From contig JAWWUD010000056.1 in the NCBI GenBank assembly GCA_033964015.1, positions 62,001 to 126,000 on the forward strand: a DNA stretch of 64,000 nt, given 5' to 3'. The notes under the pieces are model-generated. The model did not search any database. It saw only the letters and a program-made list of their open reading frames with translations, and had not been told where the DNA came from. The stretch's first letter is position 1. Every line of letters starts with the position of its first letter. The translations under genes were made by a program, and so were the position numbers. This DNA comes from Scolanthus callimorphus. Taxonomy: Eukaryota > Cnidaria > Anthozoa > Actiniaria > Edwardsiidae. Below, one piece after another: positions 22,435 to 35,110 of the stretch.

Positions 22435-22668
22435 TTATTTTTGATCTCCTTCAAACATTCTGAATCTAGACTCTGCTAAGACTGCAAAACAAAGGATCCT
22501 CCTATAGGAAGGAACATCCAGGTCATGACATATTCCTTTCACAGAACTACATATTTTTAGAAGGGCTTTTCCTTTGCTTCCATGCCTATGTGACGATTCA
22601 AGTCGGAAGGACAATGGTAATATCAATAGTAATATCAAAATCGTCGGAGAAAATAGTTCAGCGTGCAC
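22435..22668 (-). CDS. Possible secreted 77-residue protein or signal-peptide exon
   Basis: The minus-strand frame opens with a convincing signal peptide: MHAELFSPTILILLLILPLS. It then has a short basic region and three cysteines (KICSSVKGICHDLD, RRILCF) before a stop. I recognise no family. It may be a stand-alone small secreted protein, the first exon of the TIR receptor downstream on the same strand (no strong donor is seen), or a chance frame. No TATA box or polyadenylation signal was identified. Confidence 0.25.
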   Translation of the reverse strand: MHAELFSPTILILLLILPLSFRLESSHRHGSKGKALLKICSSVKGICHDLDVPSYRRILCFAVLAESRFRMFEGDQK

Positions 22669-22846
22669 AGGCTAGCTATGCTGGTTTAGTAAAAATCAAC
22701 TGGAGGTCCATAACAAATCCTGCATTTCTATTGGTCGCGTTACTAATGGTCTATTGTCGATTTAGCTGATGCCATTAGTTCCGGTAAAGAAAAAAGGTTG
22801 AGCTATTTCCTTTTATCGACTGTCTGGGATTTATACAGTCTGGTTA

Positions 22847-23065
22847 TTAAAGGGGCACTCGCACGCTTAATTTTTGTACAACATCACCAAAAATACATTT
22901 AAGTTTACGGGAATTAACCAAAATAACAGTCCAGGTTTGTTAAATGACCTTTTAACTGTTAGACCAATACAAATCTACAGTGTTTTTATCCATTATCAAG
23001 AGGATGGAATTGGATTGCGATTTGAATTATTTGCTTGTCCGGCAAGCGTGCGAGTGCCCCTTTAA
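22847..23065. mobile_element. 219 bp MITE with perfect 20 bp inverted ends and TTAA borders
   Basis: The element begins TTAAAGGGGCACTCGCACGC and ends with its exact complement GCGTGCGAGTGCCCCTTTAA, so TTAA occurs at both borders as in piggyBac-type insertions. A related internal stretch (AGGTTTGTTAAATRACC..TTTAAC) recurs near 52455, in the intron of the secreted peptide gene. Confidence 0.85.
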
Positions 23066-24047
23066 ATAGGTTACACTCATTCTTCATATCCGGAGCTCCC
23101 CGGCTCCTCTCCTCGCGGGGGAGGCTCTGGTGACAGCCACTGACGCATGTGAGAGATTTGATACAGAGCAGTTTGGAGAAAGATCTTCAAAATCAGCCAA
23201 ACAGCAAAGGTCCTCATTAAGTGGCTGGATGGGTGACATTATAAGGCATGGCATTTTGTCATATATGGATCCCGTTTTTACCTTCAGCTCTCGCCGTAAA
23301 TGTTGTCTCCGCATTTCGTCTTGATCTGTACAAGCCTTTACGCTTTCGAAGACCACGTGTCTCTCGTTTAAAGCACTCGTAGAAGCAGCGCCATTGTACA
23401 CTCCCGTACAACTAGTCAACAAAGAAATCGATTAGATCAACATGAAGACTGAAGGCTAAAAATGCCATTGGGTAACAAGATTGATTTTCTATGATTGGCT
23501 TCGGAAGTTTCCTTCCAACGAAAATGCGGGGTTTTGTTTCATCAGATCCGCCATTCCATGTGTGACTCAAGTGACTGAGTAGCGAAATTCTAGCTTCCCG
23601 AGGGCTTGTTTGCGAGTTTTATTTTGATAATCCTACAGCAGACTGTTCAATTTGGTATTGCTGTTTCTTCAGAAATGCTTTTGGTGTCCTCAATTTTGTA
23701 ATAATTGCGTGGCTCACGTGACAGAAATATGTCATTTCTGTGGAATTACCCAGATTTCAGATTCTACACTTTTTAAAGATAAAACCAAAAACGTGTTCAA
23801 TCGAAGCTTTTCCCGTTTTGTGAACGACTTAGAAAGTGGCTCAAAATATTAACTCTACGGACCTGCTTGGCAGTGCGCTTGTCGTTATTTCTTGTCTGTA
23901 ACACGAAATCGAAAATCATGATTCTAAATCTTTTGCGCAAATGTTACCACCGAGAGATATCTTATGACAAATATTGAGTGTTCTAGGATCTTTTTCTCCA
24001 AGTTCTTTGTTTCTTTTTGCACACTACTTCGTTCTATAGAGAATACA
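23066..24047. other. Non-coding interval with a GAGCTCCCCGG-family repeat
   Basis: A partial copy of the GGAGCTCCCCGGCTC...GAGGCTCTGGTGACAGCCA repeat, complete at 55112-55318, lies at 23089-23150. I find no coding exon with supported splice sites in the remainder. Confidence 0.45.
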
Positions 24048-24340
24048 TACTAGTTATACAATGCTTTCGAGTGGTGTACTGCAAAATATCCCACTTGTAT
24101 TTTATGTTATGCTTGGAAAATACAAGAGACAAGTGGTATATTATTATTATTATTATTATATTTTAAGTATGCCACTTAAAAGTATAACTTTCATACCACG
24201 CTACAGAAAATTTAAAGGCAGCGTTTTACGTAAATACAGTACATGATGGGAAGGTTGAGTGGAATACCGCCGAATATACAACGCCATTCCTGCATTCTGA
24301 TTGGCTGTATTTTCGGTAGCGTGGTATAAACGCTAAAAGG
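24048..24340. mobile_element. TATACCACG-type MITE, copy 2
   Basis: ACTAGTTATACAATGCTTTC and TATTATTATTATT at left; core CATACCACGCTACAGAAAAT mirrored by ATTTTCGGTAGCGTGGTATA; interior CCTGCATTCTGATTGGCTG. Confidence 0.75.
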
Positions 24341-26844
24341 ATATGATATATGAACTATGTACGCGACTCATGAGTTACAAAGGTTTTCTGGTCGGGAAAG
24401 ATCAGATAAAGCATAGAGTTATTTTTAATAAGATGGGTGAAATGACATCTGAAAAATTCGCTATCAGGATAAGCCCTGATTCCACAATTTTCATTGTTTT
24501 GAGATTTTAATATTTGTATTAATCACGGATAATGGGTACCAGTTTAGTTTCGGCGTAAAAGTAGACTTCGTATGTGCATCAGAAATGAGATCTAATGGAA
24601 ATTCATTACGTGACTTATTCGGTAAAGCGGTACATGAGTAAGGTTCGCTGTTATTGGCTTGTTTCTAGCCTTCCGGTGCAGGGAGTTGCAGCCAATTGTG
24701 ATACGCCATTTATGACAGCAGGGTAAGAGGTCAGGTCGAATTGAGTTCCTAACGTTAATAGAATTTGTCAGTTGCTGCGCCCTCCTCTCCCTGAAGGCGA
24801 AGGTTTCTCTCGAGAGGTGAGGTGGCGCTACAATGTGATACAATCTACTTCAAAGGCTGTTTATTTTTTTCAAGAGAGACGCATTCATCCATGGAGCGTG
24901 TGCATTCTCCTTCAATGGTTCGTTTGAAGCAGCTTCTTTTCTCTAATCCTAGCCAGTGGGCCCGGAATGTATTCCATTAGCCACTTCATTGGACTGCCAA
25001 AGGACTATTCTACTTACTACTTTTTATGCACAAGTTCTGTAACGCAAGCCAACCCGTGTATACGAAGCTGTTCCACGAATTCAAGGTTTAGTTATTTTGT
25101 CCATACTAACAACAATGAATACTACTCAAAGACGATCTCCCATTTACAGGGATACCTGATTTCTTTTCCAAGGATTCATAGTTTAAAATATCGGAAACAG
25201 GAGAAACTGGATGTGATCAACCAACCACATTGAAGCCGTTATACACAACAGGTCGAGCGGTAACGCGGATCTGCTACACTGCTTGCAATCACTTTTACTC
25301 GCCATTGCAGACTGATACCCGAGCACACATGGATAGTTTACATTTACATTTACAAACAGATTTACTTTGATTTGCTCATTGTTTTACTTTGATTTACACA
25401 TGTATTTAAATCTTAAATTCTATAGACTTTTTTCCTGCTCAATACAGTGAACCCATTACTAAACAAATGCTTTCAGTATGTGTAACTTTCCGTTATACAT
25501 GAAGCAGAAATTCTATTGATTCGGAATGCGTGAATGCGTGCCTCTTACTTGGTCTTGTAAGTTAATTATTCGTGAAGTAATATTCTAGTCTTAGAATGTC
25601 TTATTTTATTTTTGAACTGCTCATTCTACCCATAGACCCTCTTGTAAGATACAAAATTAAATGTACTTCATTTTAAGCCACACAACTGCCCGATCGCTGT
25701 CATAACACAGCGTATCTACAATTACAATATCAATTGAATATCTCCTCTAAGGCATCATTTGTTTGTGAACTTTTTCATGTTCCAGTTCTTGTTCGTAAAG
25801 TAAAGCTGTAAAGCCTTCTGTAAGTTTTTACTTTTAAAGTAGTTTAGTTCCCTCTGTTCCCTCCTAGTTCTTTGAATTTTTCATACGCTGTTATTTATTT
25901 GAGATTTCTCCTAATTCTTTGAACAAAATTGCAAGAGATCGATTTCTTTACTTGCGCATTCCTCTTATTAAATCATCCAAGGTTGTATGATTCTTTTAAT
26001 CAAATTTATGAAAACTGCCTTTGCTCTGACATAACTTAATATACATAATATACATCACCCCCGAAAGGCTTGCTAAATGGATTTGTTTTATCAATTATTG
26101 AAAAAGTTATATTCGCTTAGGTTGTATAATTTTTTAACACTTTAGTCTAAAATGAACTTCATTGTCAATGTTATGTTATCTTAATACTTACAAACATCAG
26201 TGAAATACTTAAAAGCTCTTGAAATATTATAAAATTCGAGCTCTTCTACACTGCTAGATTGATGTTTTCACACGATCCATGAAATACGCGAAAATCGGGA
26301 CATTTAAATGGATTCTACATTACCGGTATGATTTAGAATAGTCTAGGTAACAGGCAGACCAGAGATGGACCAACAATATTGTTTGATCGAGATTTTTGCA
26401 ATTGGATCTGCTCATTATAAGAGCTGCGTATTGTACTAGGCATTTAATACTGATTACTTTATACAACATCATATCTTTTAAGCCGTTTATGTTTCAAAAT
26501 TCATAGCAGCTTTCACAATTGCATTTGCTCTCTCGTATTTAAACGTGTAAATTAAATTCATTTAAAGATTTAATAAAACAAACCCTCTAATCTGCTACCA
26601 AACAAAAGCTAATTTAGTCAGCTTGTTTCTAATTCTACAAATGTGGACCTCGTAAATTGTAAATGCACCACTGCTTTTCTTAAGTCCTCGAATAATGTTT
26701 TACTAGCTTCTAATTGTTATCAAAGTATGGAAAACGCTCGTAATAGCTACCTGTTCAATTTTAACTTATAACTACGAGATCTTGCTAACTCCCTCCTTAT
26801 AACAGTATAATAGATGTAGGGATGCTTACCATAGTCAGATTAGT
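24341..26844. other. AT-rich intergenic stretch without recognised genes
   Basis: No conserved frame, splice-supported exon or inverted repeat that I can support. About 25300-26800 is notably AT-rich and looks like unique intergenic or intronic sequence. Confidence 0.4.
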
Positions 26845-27326
26845 TACAGTAAAAACCCGCATAAAAGAACAGGTGTTTTGGGGATTCAGCCTGATTTTGT
26901 TCTTGTATATTGGGTGTCTTCTGCAAAATCAGCCTGAAAATGTTCTTAAGGTGTTCTTAAAGTTGTTTCTTGACATCAAATACTGCATACAGTACCAACA
27001 GTCAAATAAAGAAATATGTGATTGGTAGAAAGGTGACAGTCATTTAGTAACAACGATTAGTCAAGTCTAAAAAACAATTGCTAAATATACCCTGGAATTC
27101 CTGCTGTAGAACTGTGTGTGCATGGTCTAGCACATTATATTGTCGGTACTCTCTACTACACAGTAGGTTACTGTACTTGAATCTAACTGGCAGCAATCAT
27201 GTTTTATACAAGAACAATTTTCATTTTTCAGGCTGCATGTGTTCTTATGTATAAGGTACTTGTTTGACCAAATTTCAGCCTGAGTGTTCTTAAACCACTT
27301 GTTCTTTTATGCGGGTTTTTACTGTA
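26845..27326. mobile_element. 482 bp TA-flanked MITE (Tc1/mariner-like ends)
   Basis: Starts TACAGTAAAAACCCGCATAA and ends with the exact inverse, about 29 bp of shared terminus continuing AAGAACA. A shorter internal word, CAGCCTGA, recurs in both halves. TA at both borders and the ACAGTAAAA ends suggest a Tc1/mariner-type non-autonomous element. Confidence 0.85.
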
Positions 27327-27626
27327 TTGCAATTTCCAATGTTGCTAAACAGGAAATTGTCTATAGAAAACTTTTTTAAAAATATGTAAAATATCCACGC
27401 AAAAAAAAATAGTGCACAAATCTCACACATTGTGTAGACAAAGAATCAATGTACATAATGTGAAAAAATAGTGTGAATTGATTGAAACAAAATGTGGGTA
27501 TGACGTTTTGAAAACACAAAAAAATACAAATGTACCGCTCCTCATACTTTGAGGGGCTCTCCTGAAGCGACTTTTGAAAGTGGCCCCCTTTGGTTTACAG
27601 ACTTTGTTAACGCGTCAATGGTCTGT

Positions 27627-29684
27627 TAACAGTCCAGGATATTGCCTATATAGGAAGCAGGTTTAATTGGATTCAAGATGACGTCATCACTCCAGAGCTC
27701 TCCTTACGAATCCGCGAGCGCCGCAATCAGAAACAATGCTTTTTTCAATGCTTTCCCAGAAACCTTTGCAAGTTTGGATTATGTAAATAGCTAGCGAAGC
27801 TCTCGAGCCACCATCTTGGAAAGTTTCAACTCGATTGAGCCACGTAATGGTAAGCGGTGAGTATATTTCAAACTTACGTGCTCTCCACGGTCATCACTTT
27901 GTTGCTTCAATATTCTCCAATTGGTCGCAGATTTCTTCATTTTCCAGAGTTGCTATTTCATTGTAGAGGCTTATTTTTTGAGGTTCAATTTTCGAGTTAT
28001 GTTGGAGTGATCGTGTGAAGTTTCGTGCTTTCAAACGCTTGGGCCGCGATGGGCCGCGATTTTTTGTTTTTGGTTTGTGAGACGGTCGGCTGTTAGTCTT
28101 AATTAACAGGACCTTGGTAAGAGAATACGCTATTTCTGCTCAACCTGATACGATTTGACTGAGCAAGAGGGTTTCAGGTGAATAAAATAATTTCTCGCCT
28201 CAGCTTCTCGACCATCGCGAGGTAGATATCGAAGAATATCGACCATGAAACTCGAAAATATGTTCGTGAACCTTAAGTACTGAAGATGGGCATATAATAG
28301 TCATGTGCGCATGATTTTAGTTCTCAAAGTTCTCATGAGAGCGGTTTTCATTGACTGTATTGAAACCAATCGCAAAGTAATTACATCAATTCTGAATAAA
28401 ACGTATAGGTTTCCTTCAAAGTAATTGCGAATTACTCACGGCCGTCATCTGAAATCCACTCTATGAGAGCTCTGTTAGCTACCAAAACTCTGATGTTTGG
28501 TTGGATGCCTAGCTACGCAACCAAACTTATCAAACTTCTTGTAGTAGCCTATCTCTGATACTAGAAAACAGAAACTACTCTTATAAGGGTTTGACAATCT
28601 CATTTTACATTTTTTATTATATTTATTTTGTAGGTGAAAACATTCATGAGGAAATTGGAGAAAGAGCCAGAAGTGTAAATGTCAAAGAAATACTGCAAAA
28701 GGATAAACAATATTGACAAACTTTGGAACACAATTTTATTGCTCTGCATATTAAAACTACATGTCTATTTGGCATTAAGATCTTGTAAACATTGTGTGTT
28801 TAATAATAATATTAAGTACCATACCTTACTATTCTAGATGTGTTTCTCTAAGCAGTGCATTAGTTTGCAAGCCTTTGCCATCTTTTACAAATTGAAAACT
28901 TAAGCTTATCGTTCGTGAAGAAAACACACAGGAGGAAAATTAAACTAGATAACTTAAGTTAGAGTGTAAAGGTTTTTAAATACTGCAGAAGCTTACTCGG
29001 TATGACATTTTTGTGATACTGATGCCTATTTTCCACACAAAAGTAGATGTGTGGTTCGTTGCCCTTACTTTGATGTACACTGATCCGCAAAGTGACTAGA
29101 AATGTAAGGTTATATCGCAATACGAGGAACAAAACACGAACACATCTCGAATAATTATTCACTGGTTCACGGGCCTCCCGGAGAAAACGCGATGCCACCG
29201 ATACTGGCCAATCGTATAATTATCCCCCGGGACTATCTGCCTTTCTGTCGATATAATAATCAATACCAAAGACTTGCTTTGAGGGAGAAGCTTGAAGAGT
29301 TTAGTTTGGGAAGTCAGCTGTGTCGAGGATGAATATCAATCGCTCACGAACAGCGCGAAACCCTCTGACTTGTTGTCCTTCTTTAAACGAATAAATTTGA
29401 TTGGATTCCTTGGAAGATCCATCATTTGAATAACAATTTGCTTAAAAACACAATGACTACATATTCACTGGCGTGTTTTTATAATATCCTTGAATCAAAG
29501 CGAATCTTCTATTACCATTGCCCGCCGCCATCTTTGTTTGAATACAGATCTTGAACCAAAAGGGATAGTTACCATAGAAACGATGTCGTCATTACTGAAG
29601 CTCGCATCTCATTGGCTGTTCGTTTGTTTACAACACAAAACAAACCTGCTTCCTATATAGGCAATATCCTGGACTGTTGAATCC
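27627..29684. mobile_element. 2.06 kb element with 37 bp inverted termini
   Basis: AACAGTCCAGGATATTGCCT (continuing ATATAGGAAGCAGGTTT) at the left is repeated as an exact inverse at 29643-29684. The 2 kb interior has no recognisable transposase; it includes a TAGAGCGGATTTCAGATG-type end near 28455. No clear target duplication. A non-autonomous DNA transposon is the simplest reading. Confidence 0.75.
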
Positions 29685-30863
29685 TGTTTACTACGTTCAG
29701 GAATATTTATTATTAAGTAAACGAACGCAATTTAATATCTCACATAGCCGCCTTAAATCTAATTAATATGCAAATCTTTCGGCACATCCCGATAGCCTCC
29801 CAAGTTTTGTTGCGTCACGGTTTTTTCTTGACTTTAGGCCTCAATTACTCAAAGAAAATGGAAGAATTTCAAAAAAGATCTGCCCGACAAAATTGTAGCC
29901 TGGTCGACGCTCTTTAAGATGAATAGCTTCATTTGGCCAGGTACGTAGAAGAAAGCTTAAACCTAAGCCCTAATACTCAGGAGCGTAGCTGAGTTTGGAG
30001 GCCTGTAAAATGTGTAAATACTTTTTTTACAGCCTGATACTTGCATATGCTGTAGTGTCGTCCCTCACCTACTTAAATTCTGAAGGCTCGCTCGCGTGAT
30101 GTAAATTGATTGGTGCATTATATTTCCCACGCGTTGCATTATGGGACCTTGAAACTCGAGATTCAGACAGGCCATCATCTGGTGTACATGATTGACAATG
30201 AAAATAGTCCAGTCAATCTACGAGATTTTGTAGGTCCGGTTGGAACTAATTGCAATAGAATTTTTCTCAACGGCATATGAACCAGTTTAGTGAGCTAGTT
30301 AACAGAAAAAAAGTCCTCAAAAATCCCTTTAGCGGAACATGCCGAAAACGAGGAATTAAAATTCGGCCCAAAACCACAGGGTACCCACGTCAAAATAAAT
30401 TCCATTATTTAAAAGAACGCTACAATTATTGGTATATTTTTGCATTTCAAGTACCGTAATTATTTACAGGCAATTTCTAATATATTCTCTATATGTTTTG
30501 ACATTTAAAACGATTTGAAAAATCGATACTGTACTCCGGCCCCGTGTGCCGTGTGGCCAGCAACCGAAACCCTCCCCCTTGCGGATTTTAAGAGACATAT
30601 ACCATTTTGAAGCTTAGATCGAGAACATTCCAAATGAGTTTGTTTACATAAAAACTGGCGGGTGTGACCGTGAGGGACCGTGAGGCGGCATTGTTTATTT
30701 CATGTCAAAAACCACAGGGTACCCAATTAATGTTTTTCCAAAATTCACGCGGAAATTTTGATGCGACACAACAAAAGCCAAATTGTCAAGTTTATCACTC
30801 GTATTAAACAAATGAATATGATAAATAGTCTTCTTTTTCGCCTATTTTCAACTTTTTAGACAT

Positions 30864-31560
30864 CGTGGCTTTCACTTTGAAAAGTGTAAGCCTCCAGATT
30901 AGACACTTCTATCCCTGTCTGTTTTTCTTTATACCACAACGCGCGCGTTTCTCGAATTCTGATTGGCTTTCAGCCATGGTACATATAAGCAACAAAGAGC
31001 GGATTTCAGTGGTTTATGTGATAAACGCTCGAGGGATGCTGCAAAAACAAGAGAAATGTCTGAAACTCACAAGCCGTAGGCGAGTGAATTTCAAACTTTT
31101 CAACTGTGTTTTTCCAGCATCTCAAGTGCGTTTATCACATTATAAACCGCAGAAATCCGCTTTTTATTGCTTTTATAAAATAGCATTGCATCTGCTGTGC
31201 GTTGATAATGTGAGGATGGACAGGTCGCAACCAATCAGAGCGCGCGTACTATCTTAGCTATTTTATAAAAAAAGTTTATAATATAGCTACGATTTAATGC
31301 GTGCTCTGATTGGTCCAAATCTATGCTCTCTTACACCGATAAAGCAATGGGTCTCCTCCACTATATCATAAAAGCATTAGAGAGCACAGGTTTCTATGAC
31401 TTTATCGGCAAATAGAGCACTTGTGATGTTGGGAGAGAAACTCGAAAAGTTTCTAAATCACGAGCCACGCTCTCTTGTCTCTTCCAACATCACGCGAAAG
31501 TTGTGCTCTAATGCTCTAATGCTTAAAATACCACGGAACGCGCCAATATTATCAGTGCGC
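30864..31560. mobile_element. Two adjacent foldback elements (CCAATCAGAGCGCGCGTACTATC family and relative)
   Basis: The first, to about 31262, has inverted AGCGGATTTCAGTGGTTTAT / ATAAACCGCAGAAATCCGCT and ends AACCAATCAGAGCGCGCGTA. A sister copy is at 38868-39140. The second, 31290-31560, has inverted AGCATTAGAGCACA / GTGCTCTAATGCT arms. Confidence 0.65.
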
Positions 31561-31683
31561 GCGCTAAACTAAAAGAACCAATGAAAACACCTTTTGGCTG
31601 CTCGCGCGTGCTGTTTTTGTTTGTATTTTTCGTTTTTGTTGTGGTATAAAACCCGCTGACACACAACAATATCTGCTCGTGAC

Positions 31684-32460
31684 TTCCAGTCACCCTGCGG
31701 ACTGCAAGTCGAGTATCCCCTATCCCTTAGCACTCCGTCTACTAAGAATCAGTTCCGAGAAGATGTGTCGAAGGTGATAAGGAGAGCTTATACCACCCAC
31801 CTTACAGTGAGAGGCTACAAACAAGACAAAGAAACAAGCGCTGCAATCCAGAGCAGACACTCTGATGACCCGCCAACGAGGAACGAAGAGCAACAGATTA
31901 GTGGTAGTGCATACATATCCCCCTCGGCTACAAAACGCACCCAAAATCCTTAAACAAGCGTTCCCCATCATTTGTGTCTCAGAACGATTGAAGAAAATAA
32001 TATCAGAACCCCCTATGGTGGCTTTCAGACGCCAACCTAACCTGAGAGATATCTCAATGAGAGCCCGAGTTCCATCTTCTTAGACAACTGCAAGTGGTGG
32101 GATAAACTTGAATATGACTTGTGGGAACCGCAGGTGTAAGTTCGTAGACGTAAACGACACTTTCGTCAGCTCTCGTACAACAGCACGCTGGACTGTAAGA
32201 GTAGCAATGTTATCTACCTTATATCGTGTACTAAGTGTCGCATGCAGTACGTATGCCAAACCAGCTGTCCTCTACATGAACAATTTAGAACGCACAAGTG
32301 CACTATCAACCATTACAGAAGTTATGCTGAGACATCAGCAGTGGCGGCCCATTTCAATCCCACCAACGCAGGACATATCCTAGAAGATCTGGTGATAAAA
32401 TGCACCAAGAAAGTTTCGAAGGCGGAAGATCTGTTGTCAGTTGAGGGTTACTTGATATAG
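31684..32460 (+). pseudogene. Penelope-like element C-terminal remnant: RT thumb and GIY-YIG nuclease, frameshifted
   Basis: Fragments in different frames are recognisable in order: SSHPADCKSSIPYPLALRLL and SSEKMCRR (end of the reverse transcriptase), VVHTYPPRLQNAPKILKQAF and PMVAFRRQPNLRD (linker), then a Cys-rich CGNRRCKF and a GIY-YIG nuclease region NVIYLISCTKCRMQYVCQT, where the usual glycine of YVG is cysteine. Frameshifts and stops separate them, so no product is possible. The downstream text CCTGATGAAGGACAGAATTA (about 32606) is typical of the 3' end of such elements. Fragmentation indicates an old copy. Confidence 0.65.
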
Positions 32461-32678
32461 AAGCGCAAGATGGCCCCTGATGGCCTCAACCTGCGAGAAT
32501 AACTTTAATTATATTATAATTACACGCGCGCGTTCAACTTCCATATCTCGCGCGCCTCATAGTTTATACGCGTGACATGTAACTTGCTTTTGTAACCGTC
32601 CTGATGAAGGACAGAATTAAATGTCTGAAACGTTGGCTTTAATCTTGCTTCTGCTTGGTGAAATACTTTGTCTAATTA

Positions 32679-33047
32679 TCAGTTGTTTTCATAAATCAAA
32701 CGTTGCGGATTCGGATTGAGGCGAAACTTTGTGCAGATCCGTGCGATTCCGTGCGCTACATTCTGCAGAAAAGTAGGTACGAAAATTATAAGCGTGCAGC
32801 CGGAAATTCTTCCCCCTACTCCTGCAGCAGCGTCATACCACAGTTGACAAGGGGTTGACAACCCGGCACACGACTCTCCTTGCTTGAAATGGTAAGGTGT
32901 AAGTGCAAGAGTGACTGCAGTACCCATAGATGCACATGTAAAATGAACGGACTGCTGTAACCCAACCTGCACTGAGTGCAAAACAGGGATTCGCCCCTCT
33001 CCTGATCTAGACATTGAAATGTACAAGATGATGATCTTTATCTGCAA
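32679..33047 (-). CDS. Unassigned 122-codon open frame inside the Penelope-like composite
   Basis: A minus-strand frame with a possible acceptor (TTATATTTGCAG) at its start, several cysteines (VHFTCASMGT, GESCAGLSTPCQLWYD) and a stop at 32679. I recognise no domain. It may be a captured exon or a chance frame within the repeat composite. Confidence 0.15.
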   Translation of the reverse strand: MQIKIIILYISMSRSGEGRIPVLHSVQVGLQQSVHFTCASMGTAVTLALTPYHFKQGESCAGLSTPCQLWYDAAAGVGGRISGCTLIIFVPTFLQNVAHGIARICTKFRLNPNPQRLIYENN

Positions 33048-34042
33048 ATATAACTCTAGTTTCTGATAAACAAGGTTTTATCTGCTAGCTGTACCATTTG
33101 TTGTAGTTCACATTTCATACACTCACTCAATTCGATTCAAATCCTGCAAAACGCAGTAAAACGATATTGCATTGTCACTGTGTTTTTGACATTGGCCAGA
33201 AGGGATTTTTGAGTACTTGCAGTATTTTATTAGCGTTCTTTATTTTCCTTCGTCATATACTACCACCAGCTAAAACTATTTGTTTCTTTGTTTCATTTTT
33301 AGTTGTCGCATGAGCACAAACAAAATAGTTTATTTCTAGACTTCGGTCACCAGTAGTTTTCGGACTCAACACAATTGCTCGATTTTGGGTCTACATTGGC
33401 CCAATCGGGCGACTCTTCTGAAAATGAGTTCGGTCAACGAAAAAACTTTTTTAATCATCAAAACAGATAATAATTATTACACATTGCTTGCAAATAATTA
33501 TGGATCTCTAAATACAAAAGATACCAAGAATTTGAGCGGTTATTTCAAAAATATAACTTTTTGTGACGCGGGTACCCTGTGGTTTTCGGCCAAATTTTAA
33601 TTTTTCGTTCTCGGCATGTTCCGCTAAAGGGATTTTTGAGGACTTTTTTTCTGTTAACTAGCTCACTAAACTAGTTCATATGTCGTTGAGAAAAATTCTA
33701 TTGCAATTAGTTCCAACTGGAACTACAATCACTGGACTAAAAGGGAGGTAACTTTTTCAACCAGGAGAAACAAGCCTTCAAAGTAGATCTTCGATAATGG
33801 CACAAGGTTATAGATTTTGTGTGGCACATAGTTCTCTAGCGTTGCATTGTGGGACCTCGAAACTCGAGATTCAGACAGGCCATATTCTGGTGTACACGGC
33901 TGAAAATGATAAGGGGGATGTAATTTTGCAACCCTGAGGCTCGAAATACAAGCCTTCAAAGTAGCCTTTGCATCAAAACGTAAACTTTTAAGAAAATCGC
34001 TACCTCGACTTTGAGGCTTAACGCTCTATAGCTAGGACAGGG

Positions 34043-35110
34043 TATAGGATACCCTTTTCAACCAGGAAGCTTTGCAACTAGGCTGCGAGTGTAAGCATAG
34101 ATATCCTTTAACAAACTCTCTGCAACGCTCGCAACTCTTGTAACGCTTGCAACTAGGTACTGGGCAGAGTCACTTTGCAACTAGGTGGCTGAGTAGCCCC
34201 CTTTTGCAACTAGGCTGCGAGTGTAAGCATAGATATCCTTTAACAAACTCTCTGCAACGCTCGCAACTCTTGTAACGGTTGCAACTAGGTACTGGGCGGA
34301 GTATAGATAGTCACTTTGCAACTAGGTGGCAGTAGGCCACTTTTGCAACTAGGCTGCGGGTGTAAGCATAGATTATCCTTTAACAACTCTCTGCAACGCT
34401 CGCAACTCTTGTAACGGTTGCAACTAGGTACTGGGCAGAGTATAGATAGTCACTTTGCAACTAGGTGGCTGAGTAGGACCCTTTTTGAAACTAGGCTGCG
34501 GGTGTAAGCATAGATATATCCTTTAACAACTCTCTGCAACGCTCGCAACTCTTGTAACGGTTGCAACTAGGTACTGGGCGGAGTATAGATAGTCACTTTG
34601 CAACTAGGTGGCTGAGTAGGCCCCTTTTGCAACTAGGCTGCGAGTGTAAGCATACATATATCCTTTAACAACTCTCTGCAACGCTCGCAACTCTTGTAAC
34701 GGTTGCAACTAGGTACTGGGCGGAGTATAGATAGTCACTTTGCAACTAGGTGGCTGAGTAGGCCCCTTTTGCAACTAGGCTGCGAGTGTAAGCATAGATA
34801 TATCCTTTAACAACTCTCTGCAACGCTCGCAACTCTTGTAACGGTTGTAACTAGGTACTGGGCATAGGTACTGGGCAGAGTATAGATAGTAACTTTGCAA
34901 CTAGGTGACTGAGTAGGCCCCTTTTGCAGGCTTTTGCAACTAGGCTGCGAGTGTAAGCATAGATATATCCTTTAACAACTCTCTGCAACGCTAGCAACTC
35001 TTGTAACGGTTGCAACTAGGTACTGGGTTAGCAGTACTGGGTAGAAGTACAGAAGCACTTTGTGCAACTAGGCGGCTAGTCCCCTTTTCCAACTATGCTG
35101 TGAGCATAGA
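34043..35110. repeat. About 140 bp tandem repeat, roughly eight copies
   Basis: Units read TTTGCAACTAGGCTGCGAGT, AAGCATAGATATCCTTTAAC, GCAACGCTCGCAACTCTTGT, ACGGTTGCAACTAGGTACTG and a TATAGATAGTCACTTTGCAA segment. Length varies from 130 to 142 bp, and the last copies are decayed. Non-coding. Confidence 0.85.

Larger units (their letters stand above)
30134..33908 (+). mobile_element. Composite Penelope-like retroelement remnant with direct and inverted terminal repeats
   Basis: About 65 bp direct repeats (GACCTYGAAACTCGAGATTC) lie at 30134-30205 and 33842-33908. Inside them, about 150 bp at 30233-30385 (with TCCCTTTAGCGGAACATGCC) is repeated inverted at 33567-33722. Decayed coding remnants of a Penelope-like element lie at 31684-32460, and another foldback (30864-31260) has inserted. 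Mixed direct and inverted terminal repeats are known for Penelope-like elements. Confidence 0.6.
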
